Below, in pieces: positions 8,550-17,459 of a stretch of DNA of 64,000 nt. The notes under the pieces were generated by a model that saw nothing but the letters and a program-made list of their open reading frames with translations, did not search any database and was not told the DNA's origin. Each line of letters begins with the position of its first letter. Position 1 is the stretch's first letter. A program made the position numbers and the translations under genes. This DNA comes from Streptomyces sp. BHT-5-2 (GTDB lineage: Bacteria > Actinomycetota > Actinomycetes > Streptomycetales > Streptomycetaceae), in assembly GCF_019774615.1 (NCBI RefSeq), contig NZ_CP081496.1:5952001-6016000 (forward strand), in the 5' to 3' direction.

Positions 8550-9980
8550 GTGCCCTACTTCGACGCCGCCTCCACCGCTCCGCTGCACCCGGTCGCGCGG
8601 GAGGCCCTGCTCGCCGCGCTCGACGAGGGGTGGGCCGATCCGGCCCGCCTGTACCGCGAGGGGCGGCGGGCCCGGCTGCTGCTGGACGCGGCGCGGGAGG
8701 CGGCCGCCGGTGCGGTGGGGTGCCGGCCCGACGAGCTGACGTTCACCCCTTCGGGGACGCATGCGGTGCATTCGGGCATGTCCGGCGTGCTGGCGGCCCG
8801 TCGGCGCGTCGGGCGGCGCCTGGTGCACTCCGCCGTCGAGCACTCCTCCGTACTGCACGCCGCCGAGGTGCACACCGCGGCCGGCGGCACGGTGACGGAG
8901 GTTCCGGTGGACCGGACGGGCCGGGTGTCGGCCGCGGAGGTGGCCGCGGCGCTCGGCGGGGACGCGGCGCTGGCGTGCCTGCAGTCCGCCAACCACGAGG
9001 TGGGCACCGCCCAGCCGGTGGAGGAGGTGGCCGCACACTGCCAGGAGGCCGGGGTGCCGCTGCTGGTGGACGCGGCGCAGTCGCTGCCGTGGGGGCCGGT
9101 GCCCGGCGCCTGGTCGGTGCTGACGGCGAGCGCGCACAAGTGGGGCGGGCCGCCCGGGGTGGGGCTGCTGGTGGTCCGCAAGGGGACGCGGTTCGCGCCC
9201 CAGGGGCCGCTGGACGAACGGGAGTCGGGCCGCAGCCCGGGGTTCGGGAACCTTCCGGGGGTGGTGGCCGCCGCGGCGGCGCTGCGCGCGCTGCGGGCCG
9301 CCGCCGAGAGCGGTCCGGACGAGGCGGCGCGGCTGCGGGGGCTGGTGGATCTGATCCGGGCCCGGGTGCCGGAGCTGGTGCCGGACGTGGAGGTGGTCGG
9401 CGACCCGGTGCGCCGGCTGCCGCACCTGGTCACCTTCTCCTGCCTCTATGTCGACGGGGAGGCGCTGCTGCACGAGCTGGACCGGGCCGGCTTCTCCGTC
9501 TCCTCCGGTTCGTCGTGCACGTCCAGCACGCTGACGCCGAGCCATGTGCTGCGCGCGATGGGGGTGCTGTCGGAGGGGAACGTCCGGGTCTCGCTGCCGT
9601 TCGGTACCGAGGCGGCGGAGGTGGAGCGGTTCCTCCGGGTGCTGCCGGAGGCGGTGCGTTCGGTGCGGGAGCGGTTCGGGGTGCCGGCGGCGGGGGCCGC
9701 GCCCCGGCCGGCCGAACCGGTCGCGGCGGCCCCGGAGGCGGCGGCCGGGGCGGCGCCCGGCCTGGTGGTGGACGCGCTCGGCCGGCGCTGCCCGATCCCG
9801 GTCATCGAGCTGGCGAAGGTGATCGGCGAGGTGCCGGTCGGCGGCACGGTGACGGTGCTCTCCGACGACGAGGCGGCGCGGCTGGACATCCCCGCGTGGT
9901 GCGCGATGCGGGAGCAGGAGTACGTGGGCGAGGAGCCGGCCGAGCGCGGCGCCGCGTACGTGGTGCGGCGCCGCGTCTGA
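8550..9980 (+). CDS. Cysteine desulfurase fused to a TusA-like sulfur carrier
   Basis: 476 aa with a GTG start. Residues ~1-375 are a class V aminotransferase-fold cysteine desulfurase: the PLP Lys is in TASAHKWGGP and the persulfide Cys in SVSSGSSCTSSTLTP. Residues ~400-476 are a TusA/SirA domain with the CP motif (LGRRCPIPVIELAKV). The fusion suggests that sulfane sulfur is passed within one polypeptide to the TusA Cys and onward to tRNA or cofactor thiolation. The start lies 7 nt after TACCGT (8537-8542) with no Shine-Dalgarno, so the mRNA may be leaderless. It converges on the PfkB gene with a shared hairpin between. Confidence 0.9.
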   Translation: MPYFDAASTAPLHPVAREALLAALDEGWADPARLYREGRRARLLLDAAREAAAGAVGCRPDELTFTPSGTHAVHSGMSGVLAARRRVGRRLVHSAVEHSSVLHAAEVHTAAGGTVTEVPVDRTGRVSAAEVAAALGGDAALACLQSANHEVGTAQPVEEVAAHCQEAGVPLLVDAAQSLPWGPVPGAWSVLTASAHKWGGPPGVGLLVVRKGTRFAPQGPLDERESGRSPGFGNLPGVVAAAAALRALRAAAESGPDEAARLRGLVDLIRARVPELVPDVEVVGDPVRRLPHLVTFSCLYVDGEALLHELDRAGFSVSSGSSCTSSTLTPSHVLRAMGVLSEGNVRVSLPFGTEAAEVERFLRVLPEAVRSVRERFGVPAAGAAPRPAEPVAAAPEAAAGAAPGLVVDALGRRCPIPVIELAKVIGEVPVGGTVTVLSDDEAARLDIPAWCAMREQEYVGEEPAERGAAYVVRRRV

Positions 9981-9986
9981 GGCCGA

Positions 9987-10015
9987 GACCTCCGGAAGGC
10001 CGGGGCCTTGAGGTC
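9987..10015. terminator. Bidirectional hairpin between convergent desulfurase and PfkB genes
   Basis: GACCTC-cgg-AAGGCC pairs with GGCCTT-GAGGTC (3-nt bulge, 2-nt loop). It fills the 33-bp gap between two convergent stops and even covers the PfkB stop codon, so it can serve both strands. Confidence 0.55.
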
Positions 10016-10988
10016 AGAGCAGGTGCTGCCGGACCTCGGCGGCGGCCTCGTGGCCGTACGCCTTGGTGAAGCGGTCCATGAAGTGGCTGCGGTGCAGCTC
10101 GTACTCCTGGGTGCCGACGGTCTCGATGACGAGGGTGGCCAGCATGCAGCCGATCTGGGCGGCGCGCTCCAGGCCGACGCCCCAGGCCAGGCCGGCGAGG
10201 AAGCCGGCGCGGAAGGCGTCGCCGACGCCGGTCGGGTCGGCCTTGGCCTTCTCCTCGGGAACGCCGACCTCGATGTCCGGCTCACCGACCCGCTGGATGC
10301 GGACGCCGTCGGAGCCGAGGGTGGTGACGCGGGTGCCGACCTTGGTGAGGATCTCCTCGGCGGTCCAGCCGGTCTTGGACTCGATCAGCCCGGCCTCGTA
10401 CTCGTTGTTGAAGAGGTAGGTGGCGCCCTCCATGAGGAGGCGGATGTTCTCGCCGTCCATCCGGGCGATCTGCTGGGAGAAGTCGGCGGCGAAGGGGATC
10501 CCGCGGGTGCGGCACTCCTCGGTGTGCCGGATCATCGCCTCGGGGTCGTCCGCGCCGATCAGGACGAGGTCCAGGCCGCCGACCCGCTCGGCCACCGCCT
10601 GCAGTTCGATCTGCCGGGCCTCGCTCATGGCGCCGGTGTAGAAGGAGCCGATCTGGTTGTGGTCGGCGTCGGTGGTGCAGACGAAGCGGGCGGTGTGCAG
10701 GACTTCGGAGATGCGCACCGAGCGGGTGTCGACGCCGTGCCGGTCGAGCCAGGCGCGGTACTCCTCGAAGTCGTTGCCGGCGGCGCCGACCAGGATCGGC
10801 CGGATGCCGAGCTGGCCCATGCCGAAGCAGATGTTGGGGGCGACCCCGCCGCGGCGGACGTCGAGCTGGTCGACCAGGAAGGAGAGGGAGACCGTATGCA
10901 GCTGGTCGGCGACCAGCTGGTCGGCGAAGCGGCCGGGGAAGGTCATCAGGTGGTCGGTGGCGATGGAGCCGGAGACTGCGATACGCAC
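10014..10988 (-). CDS. PfkB-family carbohydrate/nucleoside kinase
   Basis: 324 aa, GTG start. The ribokinase/PfkB fold is shown by the N-terminal GSIATDHLMTFPGRF, the glycine pair in RRGGVAPNICFGMGQLG, and the C-terminal anion-hole motif DPTGVGDAFRAGFLAGL holding the catalytic Asp; the usual GAGD reads GVGD here. Actinobacterial members of this subgroup are often annotated as adenosine kinases, but the substrate cannot be settled from sequence alone. It is a single gene, convergent with the desulfurase and divergent from the anchored secreted protein at 11298. Confidence 0.88.
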   Translation of the reverse strand: MRIAVSGSIATDHLMTFPGRFADQLVADQLHTVSLSFLVDQLDVRRGGVAPNICFGMGQLGIRPILVGAAGNDFEEYRAWLDRHGVDTRSVRISEVLHTARFVCTTDADHNQIGSFYTGAMSEARQIELQAVAERVGGLDLVLIGADDPEAMIRHTEECRTRGIPFAADFSQQIARMDGENIRLLMEGATYLFNNEYEAGLIESKTGWTAEEILTKVGTRVTTLGSDGVRIQRVGEPDIEVGVPEEKAKADPTGVGDAFRAGFLAGLAWGVGLERAAQIGCMLATLVIETVGTQEYELHRSHFMDRFTKAYGHEAAAEVRQHLL

Positions 10989-11297
10989 GGCGGGTCTGCT
11001 CCTGCGGAGGGCGTGGGGTTGGGCGGACGGAGGGCAACGCTACCCGGCGGCAGGCCCGGCATCTGCCCATTCCTGGACACTCGTCACGGGAAGAAAACAC
11101 CTCATCATAGGGCGTTTCGCCGGCCAGCCGGGGGCCGATCTCCCGCCGGCGGGCCCGGTCTGTGAGCGCCGTCACAGGCCGGGCGGGCGGCGGGGCGGCC
11201 GGCGCGCGGGGAACCGTACGCGCCCCTGTTCCGTCCCATCGGCGTCCACCCTGCCGGGTGGCACGTCAGACGACCGGCGGAGCTGAAGGAGCCAAGC
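10989..11297. other. Divergent intergenic region, 309 bp
   Basis: The gap separates the PfkB gene (minus) from the secreted protein gene (plus). It contains a short AT-richer stretch around 11090-11110 (GAAGAAAACACCTCATCATA) that is a likely promoter zone, and a good ribosome site (CTGAAGGAG) just before 11298. No ORF or RNA gene is supported. Confidence 0.5.
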
Positions 11298-12779
11298 GTG
11301 AGCACCGAGGACACCCCGGAGACGCAGGACACCCCCCAGGCCGCCCGGACCGGACGGCGCGGGCGGCGCACCCCCCTGGTGATCGCGTCGGTGGCCGGCG
11401 CGGTACTGGTGGCCGGGGGCGGCGCGGCGTACTGGGCCTCGTCGGCGTCGGGCGGCGCCGGTCCGGCCGGCCCGGCCGACGGCGGCCCCCCGCCGCTGGC
11501 GCTGGACTCGGCGTCGATCGCGGCCGGCGAGCCCGCCCCGCAGCAGGACCACTACCGCGTGGTGGGCACCCTTCCCGGGGGCCCGCGGTCCGCGCCCGTG
11601 TACCGACCGGCGGGCGGAATCGAGCAGTCCGCCGTGGCGCGACTGGCGAAGTCCCTGGACGTGGCCGGAACGGTGCGGTCGGACGGCAACTGGTGGACGG
11701 TCGGCACGCCGGGTCCGGACGGGCGCGGCACCACACTGCGGGTCGCCAAGTCCGGTGCGGGGAACTGGGTGTTCAGCCGCTACGGCGGCGGGGGCGGGAC
11801 CAAGTGCCCGCTGGTGGACGACCGGCCGGGCTGCCCCTCGTACCGCGGCGGCACGGACGGCGGGGCCGACGCGGGCGGGGACGCCGGCAGCGGTCCGGCG
11901 TCCGAGGCCACGGCCCGGCAGGCGGTCCGGCCGGTGCTGGCGGCGCTCGGCCAGCCGGACGCCCGGCTCGACACGCACCAGACGTACGCGGCGGTGCGGG
12001 TGGTGACCGCGGACCCGGTGATCGGCGGGCTGCCCACCTACGGCTGGCAGAGCCGGCTCCAGGTCGGCTCGGACGGTCAACTGGTCGGCGGCAGCGGCGA
12101 GTTGGCCCAGCCGGTCAAGGGGGCGACCTACCCCGTCCAGGACGCCCGGACGACGCTGAACACGCTGGGCGGCGACGGCCGGACGATGCGGCCGCTGGCC
12201 CACTGCCCCTCGGCGCCCACCTTCCAGCACAAGGAGGGCAAGGCCCCGCAGCGCGGCGGGATCGCGCCCTGCGAGCCGGCGCCGACCGGCCGGCAGCCGG
12301 TCTCCGAGGTGACCGGCGCGGTCTTCGGGCTCGCCGCGCGGTACTCGCACGGCGGGGAGGTGCTGGTGCCGTCCTGGCTGTACACGCTGCGCACGCCGGG
12401 TTCCGGGGGCACGCAGGGCAGCACCTCGACGATCGCCGGGACCGCGGTGGACCCGAAGTACCTGCGGGGCAGCGAGCCGCCGGCGCCGAAGCCGTCCGCG
12501 CCCGGGACGACGGCGATGGCGCTGTCCGGCTACACGGTGGGCGACGGCGGCCGGACGCTGACCGTCCACTTCTGGGGCGGGGTGTGCAGCACCTACGAGG
12601 CGAGCGCCCGGGAGTCGGCCGACACCGTGCAGGTCTCGCTCACCGGCAGGGAGCAGCACCCCGGGCAGATCTGCGTGAAGATCGCCAAGGACTTCAGCAA
12701 GACGGTGACGCTGGAGAAGCCGCTGGACGGCCGGAAGGTCGTGGACGGCACGTCCGGCAAGGCGGTGCCGCTGCGGTGA
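11298..12779 (+). CDS. Membrane-anchored secreted protein of unknown function
   Basis: 493 aa, GTG start with CTGAAGGAG 9 nt upstream. A short cytoplasmic tail (MSTEDTPETQDTPQAARTGR) is followed by one helix (PLVIASVAGAVLVAGGGAAY) and a ~440-residue extracellular part rich in Gly, Pro and Thr. Paired Cys residues (KCPLVDDRPGC; AHCPSAP with APCEP; GGVCSTYEA with GQICVKIAK) suggest disulfides. I recognise no enzyme motif. It is conserved in streptomycetes at this locus as I recall, with no assigned role. It converges on erpA with a hairpin between. Confidence 0.8.
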   Translation: MSTEDTPETQDTPQAARTGRRGRRTPLVIASVAGAVLVAGGGAAYWASSASGGAGPAGPADGGPPPLALDSASIAAGEPAPQQDHYRVVGTLPGGPRSAPVYRPAGGIEQSAVARLAKSLDVAGTVRSDGNWWTVGTPGPDGRGTTLRVAKSGAGNWVFSRYGGGGGTKCPLVDDRPGCPSYRGGTDGGADAGGDAGSGPASEATARQAVRPVLAALGQPDARLDTHQTYAAVRVVTADPVIGGLPTYGWQSRLQVGSDGQLVGGSGELAQPVKGATYPVQDARTTLNTLGGDGRTMRPLAHCPSAPTFQHKEGKAPQRGGIAPCEPAPTGRQPVSEVTGAVFGLAARYSHGGEVLVPSWLYTLRTPGSGGTQGSTSTIAGTAVDPKYLRGSEPPAPKPSAPGTTAMALSGYTVGDGGRTLTVHFWGGVCSTYEASARESADTVQVSLTGREQHPGQICVKIAKDFSKTVTLEKPLDGRKVVDGTSGKAVPLR

Positions 12780-12827
12780 CGGCCCGAGGCCCCGGTGACG
12801 GCCCGGGGCCCTGCGCGGAAGACGACG

Positions 12828-12859
12828 AGGGCGGCGCTCCCCGGAGGGGGCGCCGCCCT
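12828..12859. terminator. Bidirectional terminator between secreted protein gene and erpA
   Basis: Arms AGGGCGGCG (12828-12836) and CGCCGCCCT (12851-12859) pair perfectly around a G/C-rich 14-nt centre that can pair further. It sits in the 111-bp gap between two convergent genes. Confidence 0.7.
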
Positions 12860-12890
12860 TGCACGTCGTGGCCCGTGGGCCCGACTCGGC

Positions 12891-13244
12891 TCAGCTGAAG
12901 GAGTCGCCGCAGGCGCAGGAGCCCGTGGCGTTCGGGTTGTCGATCGTGAAGCCCTGCTTCTCGATGGTGTCGACGAAGTCGATGGAGGCGCCGCCCAGGT
13001 AGGGAGCGCTCATCCGGTCGGTGACGACCTTGACACCGTCGAACTCCTTGACGACGTCGCCGTCGAGCGAGCGCTCGTCGAAGAAGAGCTGGTAGCGCAG
13101 GCCCGAGCAGCCGCCGGGCTGGACCGCGACCCGCAGCGCGAGGTCTTCCCGGCCCTCCTGCTCCAGCAGGCTCTTGACCTTCGACGCGGCCGCGTCGGAC
13201 AGGATGATGCCGTCGGTGACGGTGGTCTCGTCCTGAACGCTCAT
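12891..13244 (-). CDS. erpA: A-type Fe-S carrier protein (ErpA/IscA/HesB family)
   Basis: 117 aa. It matches the A-type scaffold/carrier family, with the three conserved Cys: QPGGCSGLRYQLFF in the middle and TGSCACGDSFS at the C-terminus. Such proteins bring Fe-S clusters to apo-enzymes in the cytoplasm; nearby clients would be NadA (next gene), LipA and QcrA. The family also includes SufA/IscA, so erpA rather than iscA is a best guess. It is divergent from nadA across ~340 bp, consistent with co-regulation. Confidence 0.9.
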   Translation of the reverse strand: MSVQDETTVTDGIILSDAAASKVKSLLEQEGREDLALRVAVQPGGCSGLRYQLFFDERSLDGDVVKEFDGVKVVTDRMSAPYLGGASIDFVDTIEKQGFTIDNPNATGSCACGDSFS

Positions 13245-13582
13245 CTACATCTCTCCCGGGTTGTACGGACCGCTTGCCATCGGTTGCGAACAGGTCTAAC
13301 CGGCGGCGTCCCGGATTAATTCCGGCTGCGCGTGATCTGTCCTTCTCTTTCTTCATGCTCGCACACCGGCCGCCGGACACGGCGGGCCGCGGGTGCACAC
13401 GGGTGCCCGCCGGGCCCGCGGGGCTGATGCGTCACATCGACACTATGGCCATCGTCAAAGTGACGTGAACGAGCTATGATAGATAGCGTCAAATAGACGA
13501 AAAGGCGGTGCCGCTGCGCACCCCGCCGTCTTCGCAGAGACCGTCCGCAAGGACTTTCCGCAGAGAAGAGAGGGTGCGTGTC
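13245..13582. promoter_or_regulatory. erpA/nadA divergent control region
   Basis: No ORF is supported in this 338-bp gap. An AT-rich stretch at 13440-13500 carries TATGAT (13475-13480), a near-consensus -10 for nadA, with TCGTCA (13452-13457) 17 nt upstream as a weak -35. Overlapping it is the inverted repeat GCTAT-gatag-ATAGC (about 13473-13487), positioned as an operator. A purine-rich ribosome site (AGAAGAGAGG) precedes nadA. Confidence 0.55.
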
Positions 13583-14761
13583 GTGACCACCGCCCAGCCC
13601 CTGGACGTCCAGCCGACCCCGCTGGCGCTGCTCCTCCTCGGCCGCGAGGCCGACCCCAGGAGCGAGCGCGGCGTGGAGTGCCCCGGTGACCTGCCGGCGC
13701 CCTCCGACCCGGACCTGGTCGAGCGCGCCCGCGCCGCCAAGGCCAGGCTGGGCGACAGGGTCTTCGTCCTGGGGCACCACTACCAGCGCGACGAGGTCAT
13801 CGAGTTCGCGGACGTCACCGGCGACTCCTTCAAGCTCGCGCGGGACGCCGCGGCCCGGCCGGACGCCGAGTACATCGTCTTCTGCGGTGTGCACTTCATG
13901 GCGGAGTCGGCCGACATCCTCACCGGCGACGACCAGCAGGTGATCCTCCCCGACCTGGCCGCGGGCTGCTCGATGGCCGACATGGCCACCGCCGAGCAGG
14001 TCGCCGAGTGCTGGGACGTGCTCACCGAGGCGGGCATCGCCGAGCGGGTGGTGCCGGTGTCGTACATGAACTCCTCGGCGGACATCAAGGCGTTCACCGG
14101 CCGGCACGGCGGCACCATCTGCACCTCCTCCAACGCGAAGCGGGCGCTGGAGTGGGCCTTCCAGCAGGGCGAGCAGGTCCTCTTCCTGCCCGACCAGCAC
14201 CTCGGCCGGAACAGCGCCGTGCGGGACCTGGGCATGTCGCTCGACGACTGCGTGGTCTACAACCCGCACAAGCCGAACGGCGGTCTGACGGCGGAGGAGC
14301 TGCGGGCCGCGAAGATGATCCTTTGGCGGGGCCACTGCTCGGTCCACGGCCGCTTCTCACTGGAGTCGGTGGAGGACGTCCGCGCCCGGATACCCGGCGT
14401 GAACGTGCTGGTCCACCCGGAGTGCAAGCACGAGGTCGTGGCGGCGGCCGACGAGGTCGGCTCGACCGAGTACATCATCAAGGCCCTGGAGGCGGCCCCG
14501 GCCGGCTCCAAGTGGGCCATCGGCACCGAGCTGAACCTCGTCCGCCGGCTGGCCAACCGCTTCGCGCCCGAGGGCAAGGAGATCGTCTTCCTCGACAAGA
14601 CGGTCTGCTTCTGCTCGACGATGAACCGCATCGACCTGCCGCACCTGGTGTGGGCGCTGGAGTCGCTGGCGGACGGCAAGGTCGTCAACCGCATCCGGGT
14701 CGACGAGGAGACCGAGCACTTCGCCAAGCTGGCGCTGGAGCGGATGCTGGCGCTGCCGTAG
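13583..14761 (+). CDS. nadA: Quinolinate synthase NadA
   Basis: 392 aa from the GTG at 13583, placed 9 nt after AGAGAGG; an in-frame GTG at 13574 is too close to that site. NadA is a 4Fe-4S enzyme that condenses iminoaspartate with dihydroxyacetone phosphate to quinolinate in NAD synthesis. Visible features are VLGHHYQRDEVIEF, GVHFMAESADIL, and the cluster Cys in AAGCSMADMA, HPECKHEV and TVCFCSTMNR. It stands alone here, without nadB or nadC. Its Fe-S need fits the divergent ErpA gene. Confidence 0.96.
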   Translation: MTTAQPLDVQPTPLALLLLGREADPRSERGVECPGDLPAPSDPDLVERARAAKARLGDRVFVLGHHYQRDEVIEFADVTGDSFKLARDAAARPDAEYIVFCGVHFMAESADILTGDDQQVILPDLAAGCSMADMATAEQVAECWDVLTEAGIAERVVPVSYMNSSADIKAFTGRHGGTICTSSNAKRALEWAFQQGEQVLFLPDQHLGRNSAVRDLGMSLDDCVVYNPHKPNGGLTAEELRAAKMILWRGHCSVHGRFSLESVEDVRARIPGVNVLVHPECKHEVVAAADEVGSTEYIIKALEAAPAGSKWAIGTELNLVRRLANRFAPEGKEIVFLDKTVCFCSTMNRIDLPHLVWALESLADGKVVNRIRVDEETEHFAKLALERMLALP

Positions 14762-15024
14762 CGCGGCGACGCGGCGGTACGGCGAGCGGGGCGGTCCTAC
14801 GGGGGTGGGCCGCCCCGCGGCCGTGCCGGGGTCGCGGCAAGGATTGACGCATTCATGACATGCGTTCCCGCGCCTCCCCGTGAGAGACGCCCTGAACAGC
14901 AGAAACAAGACCCCGCGCCCCTTTCGCTTTCTGGTTCCGGCGGGGGAACCTCGTGGCCGGGGAAGACCCGCAGGCAGGACACGACCAGGCGCTGCCGGGC
15001 AGACGGGCGAGGAGGCGGAGGACC

Positions 15025-15945
15025 GTGAACACCACCACTGGTGACGACCGTGCGGCGGACTCGGGGACGGGCGGTGCGGGCGACTGGTACGTCGACGGGC
15101 GCTGCACCGACTGCGATGTGGCACGGCAGCTCGCGCCGGGGCTGATCGAGCAGATCGGCGGCCGGTCCGAAGTGGTCCGGCAGCCGCACGGGGCGGCGGA
15201 GGAACGGCTGCTGGCCGCGGCGGCGTTCGCCTGTCCGACGCGGTCGGTGCGGCGGACCGGCGGCCGGGTGGCGGCGGAGCTGGACCCGTTCCCGCTGCGG
15301 CTGGACGACGCGGTGAGCTTCTGCGGGCACAACTCGCCGCACACCGCCGGGGCCAACGCCTATCTGCTGCGCCGGCCGGACGGGACGCAGATGATGATCG
15401 ACACCCCGCGGTTCGCCGAGGCGCTGGCCGTCCGCTTCGAGGCGGCCGGGGCGGTGACCGACGTACTGCTCACGCACCGGGACCACGCCGCGCACGGCCG
15501 CCGCTACGCCGACCGCTTCGGCGCCCGGCTGTGGATCCACGAGGGGGATCTGGCGGCGGCGCCGGACGCGGACCGGGTGCTGCGGGGCACCGGACCCACG
15601 GACGTCGGCCCGGGCGTGGTGGCCCATCCGCTGCCCGGCCACACCGAGGGCAGCGTGCTGTACGTCGCGGACGAGCGGTACTGCTTCAGCGGCGACAGCT
15701 TCTACTGGTCGCGGTCCACCGGCGACGTCGAGGTGGCGGAGAGCGTCACCTGGTACTCCGTCACCGAGCTGGCCGCGTCGCTGGAGCGGACGGTGGCACG
15801 GCTCCGCTTCCGGTGGCTGCTGCCCGGGCACGGGGACCGCGCGCATCTTCCGGAGGACGAAATGGCGCGGCGGATGCGGGAGTTGGCCGCCCGCACCCGG
15901 GCGCTGCGGCCGCGGCCGGTGGACTTCACCGCGGTGCGGTGGTGA
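15025..15945 (+). CDS. Ferredoxin-like domain fused to a metallo-beta-lactamase fold hydrolase
   Basis: 306 aa from the GTG at 15025 (ribosome site GGAGGCGGAGG). Residues ~10-75 resemble a single-cluster ferredoxin: CTDCDVA near the start and a distal ACPTRSV. The middle Cys of CxxCxxC is replaced, so a 3Fe-4S or incomplete cluster is likely. The rest is an MBL fold with the metal motif THRDHAAHGRRY, then LPGHTEGSVLYV, FSGDSFYW and LPGHGDRAHLP. Such ferredoxin-MBL proteins exist in actinobacteria but the substrate is unknown to me. Single gene after nadA, converging on the YbdK-like gene. Confidence 0.82.
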   Translation: MNTTTGDDRAADSGTGGAGDWYVDGRCTDCDVARQLAPGLIEQIGGRSEVVRQPHGAAEERLLAAAAFACPTRSVRRTGGRVAAELDPFPLRLDDAVSFCGHNSPHTAGANAYLLRRPDGTQMMIDTPRFAEALAVRFEAAGAVTDVLLTHRDHAAHGRRYADRFGARLWIHEGDLAAAPDADRVLRGTGPTDVGPGVVAHPLPGHTEGSVLYVADERYCFSGDSFYWSRSTGDVEVAESVTWYSVTELAASLERTVARLRFRWLLPGHGDRAHLPEDEMARRMRELAARTRALRPRPVDFTAVRW

Positions 15946-15983
15946 ACGGGCGGGGCAGTGGGTGAACGGGCGGGGCGGCCGGG

Positions 15984-17180
15984 TCAGGGCCGGACGGGTG
16001 CGGTGCCCGCCTCCAGGTCCAGGCTCAGCAGGTCGACGACGTCCCGCAGGTCGCCGCGGCGGCGATAGGCGGCGCGCTGCCGCTCCGCGCCGCCGCCGCG
16101 CTGCCGCAGGCGCTGCCACACCCAGCGGACGAAGGGCAGTTCACCGGCCTCCTCCAGGAGCGGTGCGGCCCGGCCGATGAGGCGGGCGGCCAGGTCGACG
16201 GCGGGCCGCAGGCGGCCGGTGGTCAGGTCCAGGCCGGAGCCGGACAGGCCGTCGCGGGCGGCCCGCCAGTGCGCGGCCCGCAGCAGTGCGTCGTCGACCT
16301 CGGGGGCGGGCCGGCCCCGGCGGACGTCGGCCAGGAGGGTGCCGGCCAGCGCGCGGGTCAGGGCGGCGACGAGCAGGACGGTGTCCAGGTCCGCGTTGAC
16401 GTCGGGGACGCGCACCTCCAGCGTCGGCCAGCGTTCGGAGGGGCGGGCGTACCAGTAGACGAGTTTGCGGTCGAGCAGCATGCCGGAGGCGACGAGGGTG
16501 TCGACGAAGGTGTCGTAGGCCGTCGCGTCCCGGAACAGCGGCGTGGGGCCGGCGTGCGGCCAACGACCGAAATGGAGCACGCGCCAGCCGGCGAATCCGC
16601 TGTCCCGGCCGTCCTGGAAGGGCGAGTTGGCGGCGAGCGCCTGCAGCGTCGGCAGCCAGGGCCGCAGGTGGTTGCAGAGCTGTACGGCCTCCTCGCGCCC
16701 CGGTACGGCTACATGGACATGACATGCACAGACGCCGGTGTTGCGGTCGCCGGTGACGAGCGGGGCGTAGTAGTCGGCCATCCGCCGGTAGCGCGCGTTG
16801 TCGGCGATCTCCGGTGGGCCGGGGAAGGGGATGACCGGCGTGCCGGACGCCACCACCTTGCAGTCGGCCTCGGCCGCGGCGGCGACCAGGTCCGCGCGCA
16901 GCGCGCCGAGCTGCTGCCGCAGGTCCTCCAGGGTGGTGACGGGCGGGGTGCGGGTCTCGACCGTGGTGGTGAAGAGTTCGGCGCCGATGTGGTCGCGGAA
17001 GTCGGCGCGGGTGCGGGCGATGACGTCGGGGGCACGGGCGACGGTGGCCCGCGTGACCCGGTCGGCGAGGAAGAACTCCTCCTCGACGCCGAGCGTCGGC
17101 AGGGCCCCGGAGGAGGGACGCCCGCACCCGGTGTCGGGGCGGGGCGTCGGGACTCTCTTGCCTTCCGGCTCTAACAGCAC
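15984..17180 (-). CDS. YbdK-type carboxylate-amine ligase (glutamate-cysteine ligase 2 family), with a TTA codon
   Basis: 398 aa, GTG start after GGAAGG. The GCS2 fold is shown by TLGVEEEFFLAD, AELFTTTVETRTPPV, CACHVHVAVPGREEAV and WPTLEVRVPDVNADLD. YbdK proteins have weak gamma-glutamyl ligase activity and unclear natural substrates; streptomycetes use mycothiol rather than glutathione. The third codon is TTA (17172-17174), a rare leucine codon read by the bldA tRNA, so translation may be tied to development. No other plausible start avoids it, since the conserved domain begins about residue 28. Confidence 0.87.
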   Translation of the reverse strand: MLLEPEGKRVPTPRPDTGCGRPSSGALPTLGVEEEFFLADRVTRATVARAPDVIARTRADFRDHIGAELFTTTVETRTPPVTTLEDLRQQLGALRADLVAAAAEADCKVVASGTPVIPFPGPPEIADNARYRRMADYYAPLVTGDRNTGVCACHVHVAVPGREEAVQLCNHLRPWLPTLQALAANSPFQDGRDSGFAGWRVLHFGRWPHAGPTPLFRDATAYDTFVDTLVASGMLLDRKLVYWYARPSERWPTLEVRVPDVNADLDTVLLVAALTRALAGTLLADVRRGRPAPEVDDALLRAAHWRAARDGLSGSGLDLTTGRLRPAVDLAARLIGRAAPLLEEAGELPFVRWVWQRLRQRGGGAERQRAAYRRRGDLRDVVDLLSLDLEAGTAPVRP

Positions 17181-17399
17181 GATGCGACAACCTTCCGGGC
17201 GGGGCGGTCAACTCGCCGATACTGCGCGCCTGATGATAAGGGCGCCCATGGGCGACACGGTGGTACGCGTCGGCGTACCGGGCACCGCAGCGGCGCGTTC
17301 CGGCCACCCCGTCCGCCGGGGCGCGCCGGGCGGCCGGCGGTGCCGTCGGGACGCGCGGGCGCCGGCCCCGGACGTGCGGATTCCGGGCCCCCGACGCAC

Positions 17400-17438
17400 G
17401 GATCCCCCGCGGCCGCCGGGTGCGGTCGCGGGGGATCC
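17400..17438 (-). terminator. Terminator hairpin after the RND transporter gene
   Basis: Arms GGATCCCCCGCG (17400-17411) and CGCGGGGGATCC (17427-17438) pair perfectly over 12 bp. It lies 21 bp past the stop of the minus-strand RND gene. Confidence 0.75.
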
Positions 17439-17459
17439 GGGGGTGGTGCGGGGCGGGCG

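Noticed and set aside
13508..13582. Earlier start for nadA giving an N-terminal extension
   Set aside because: The extension is not family-like and the purine-rich ribosome site lies downstream of it, just before 13583.
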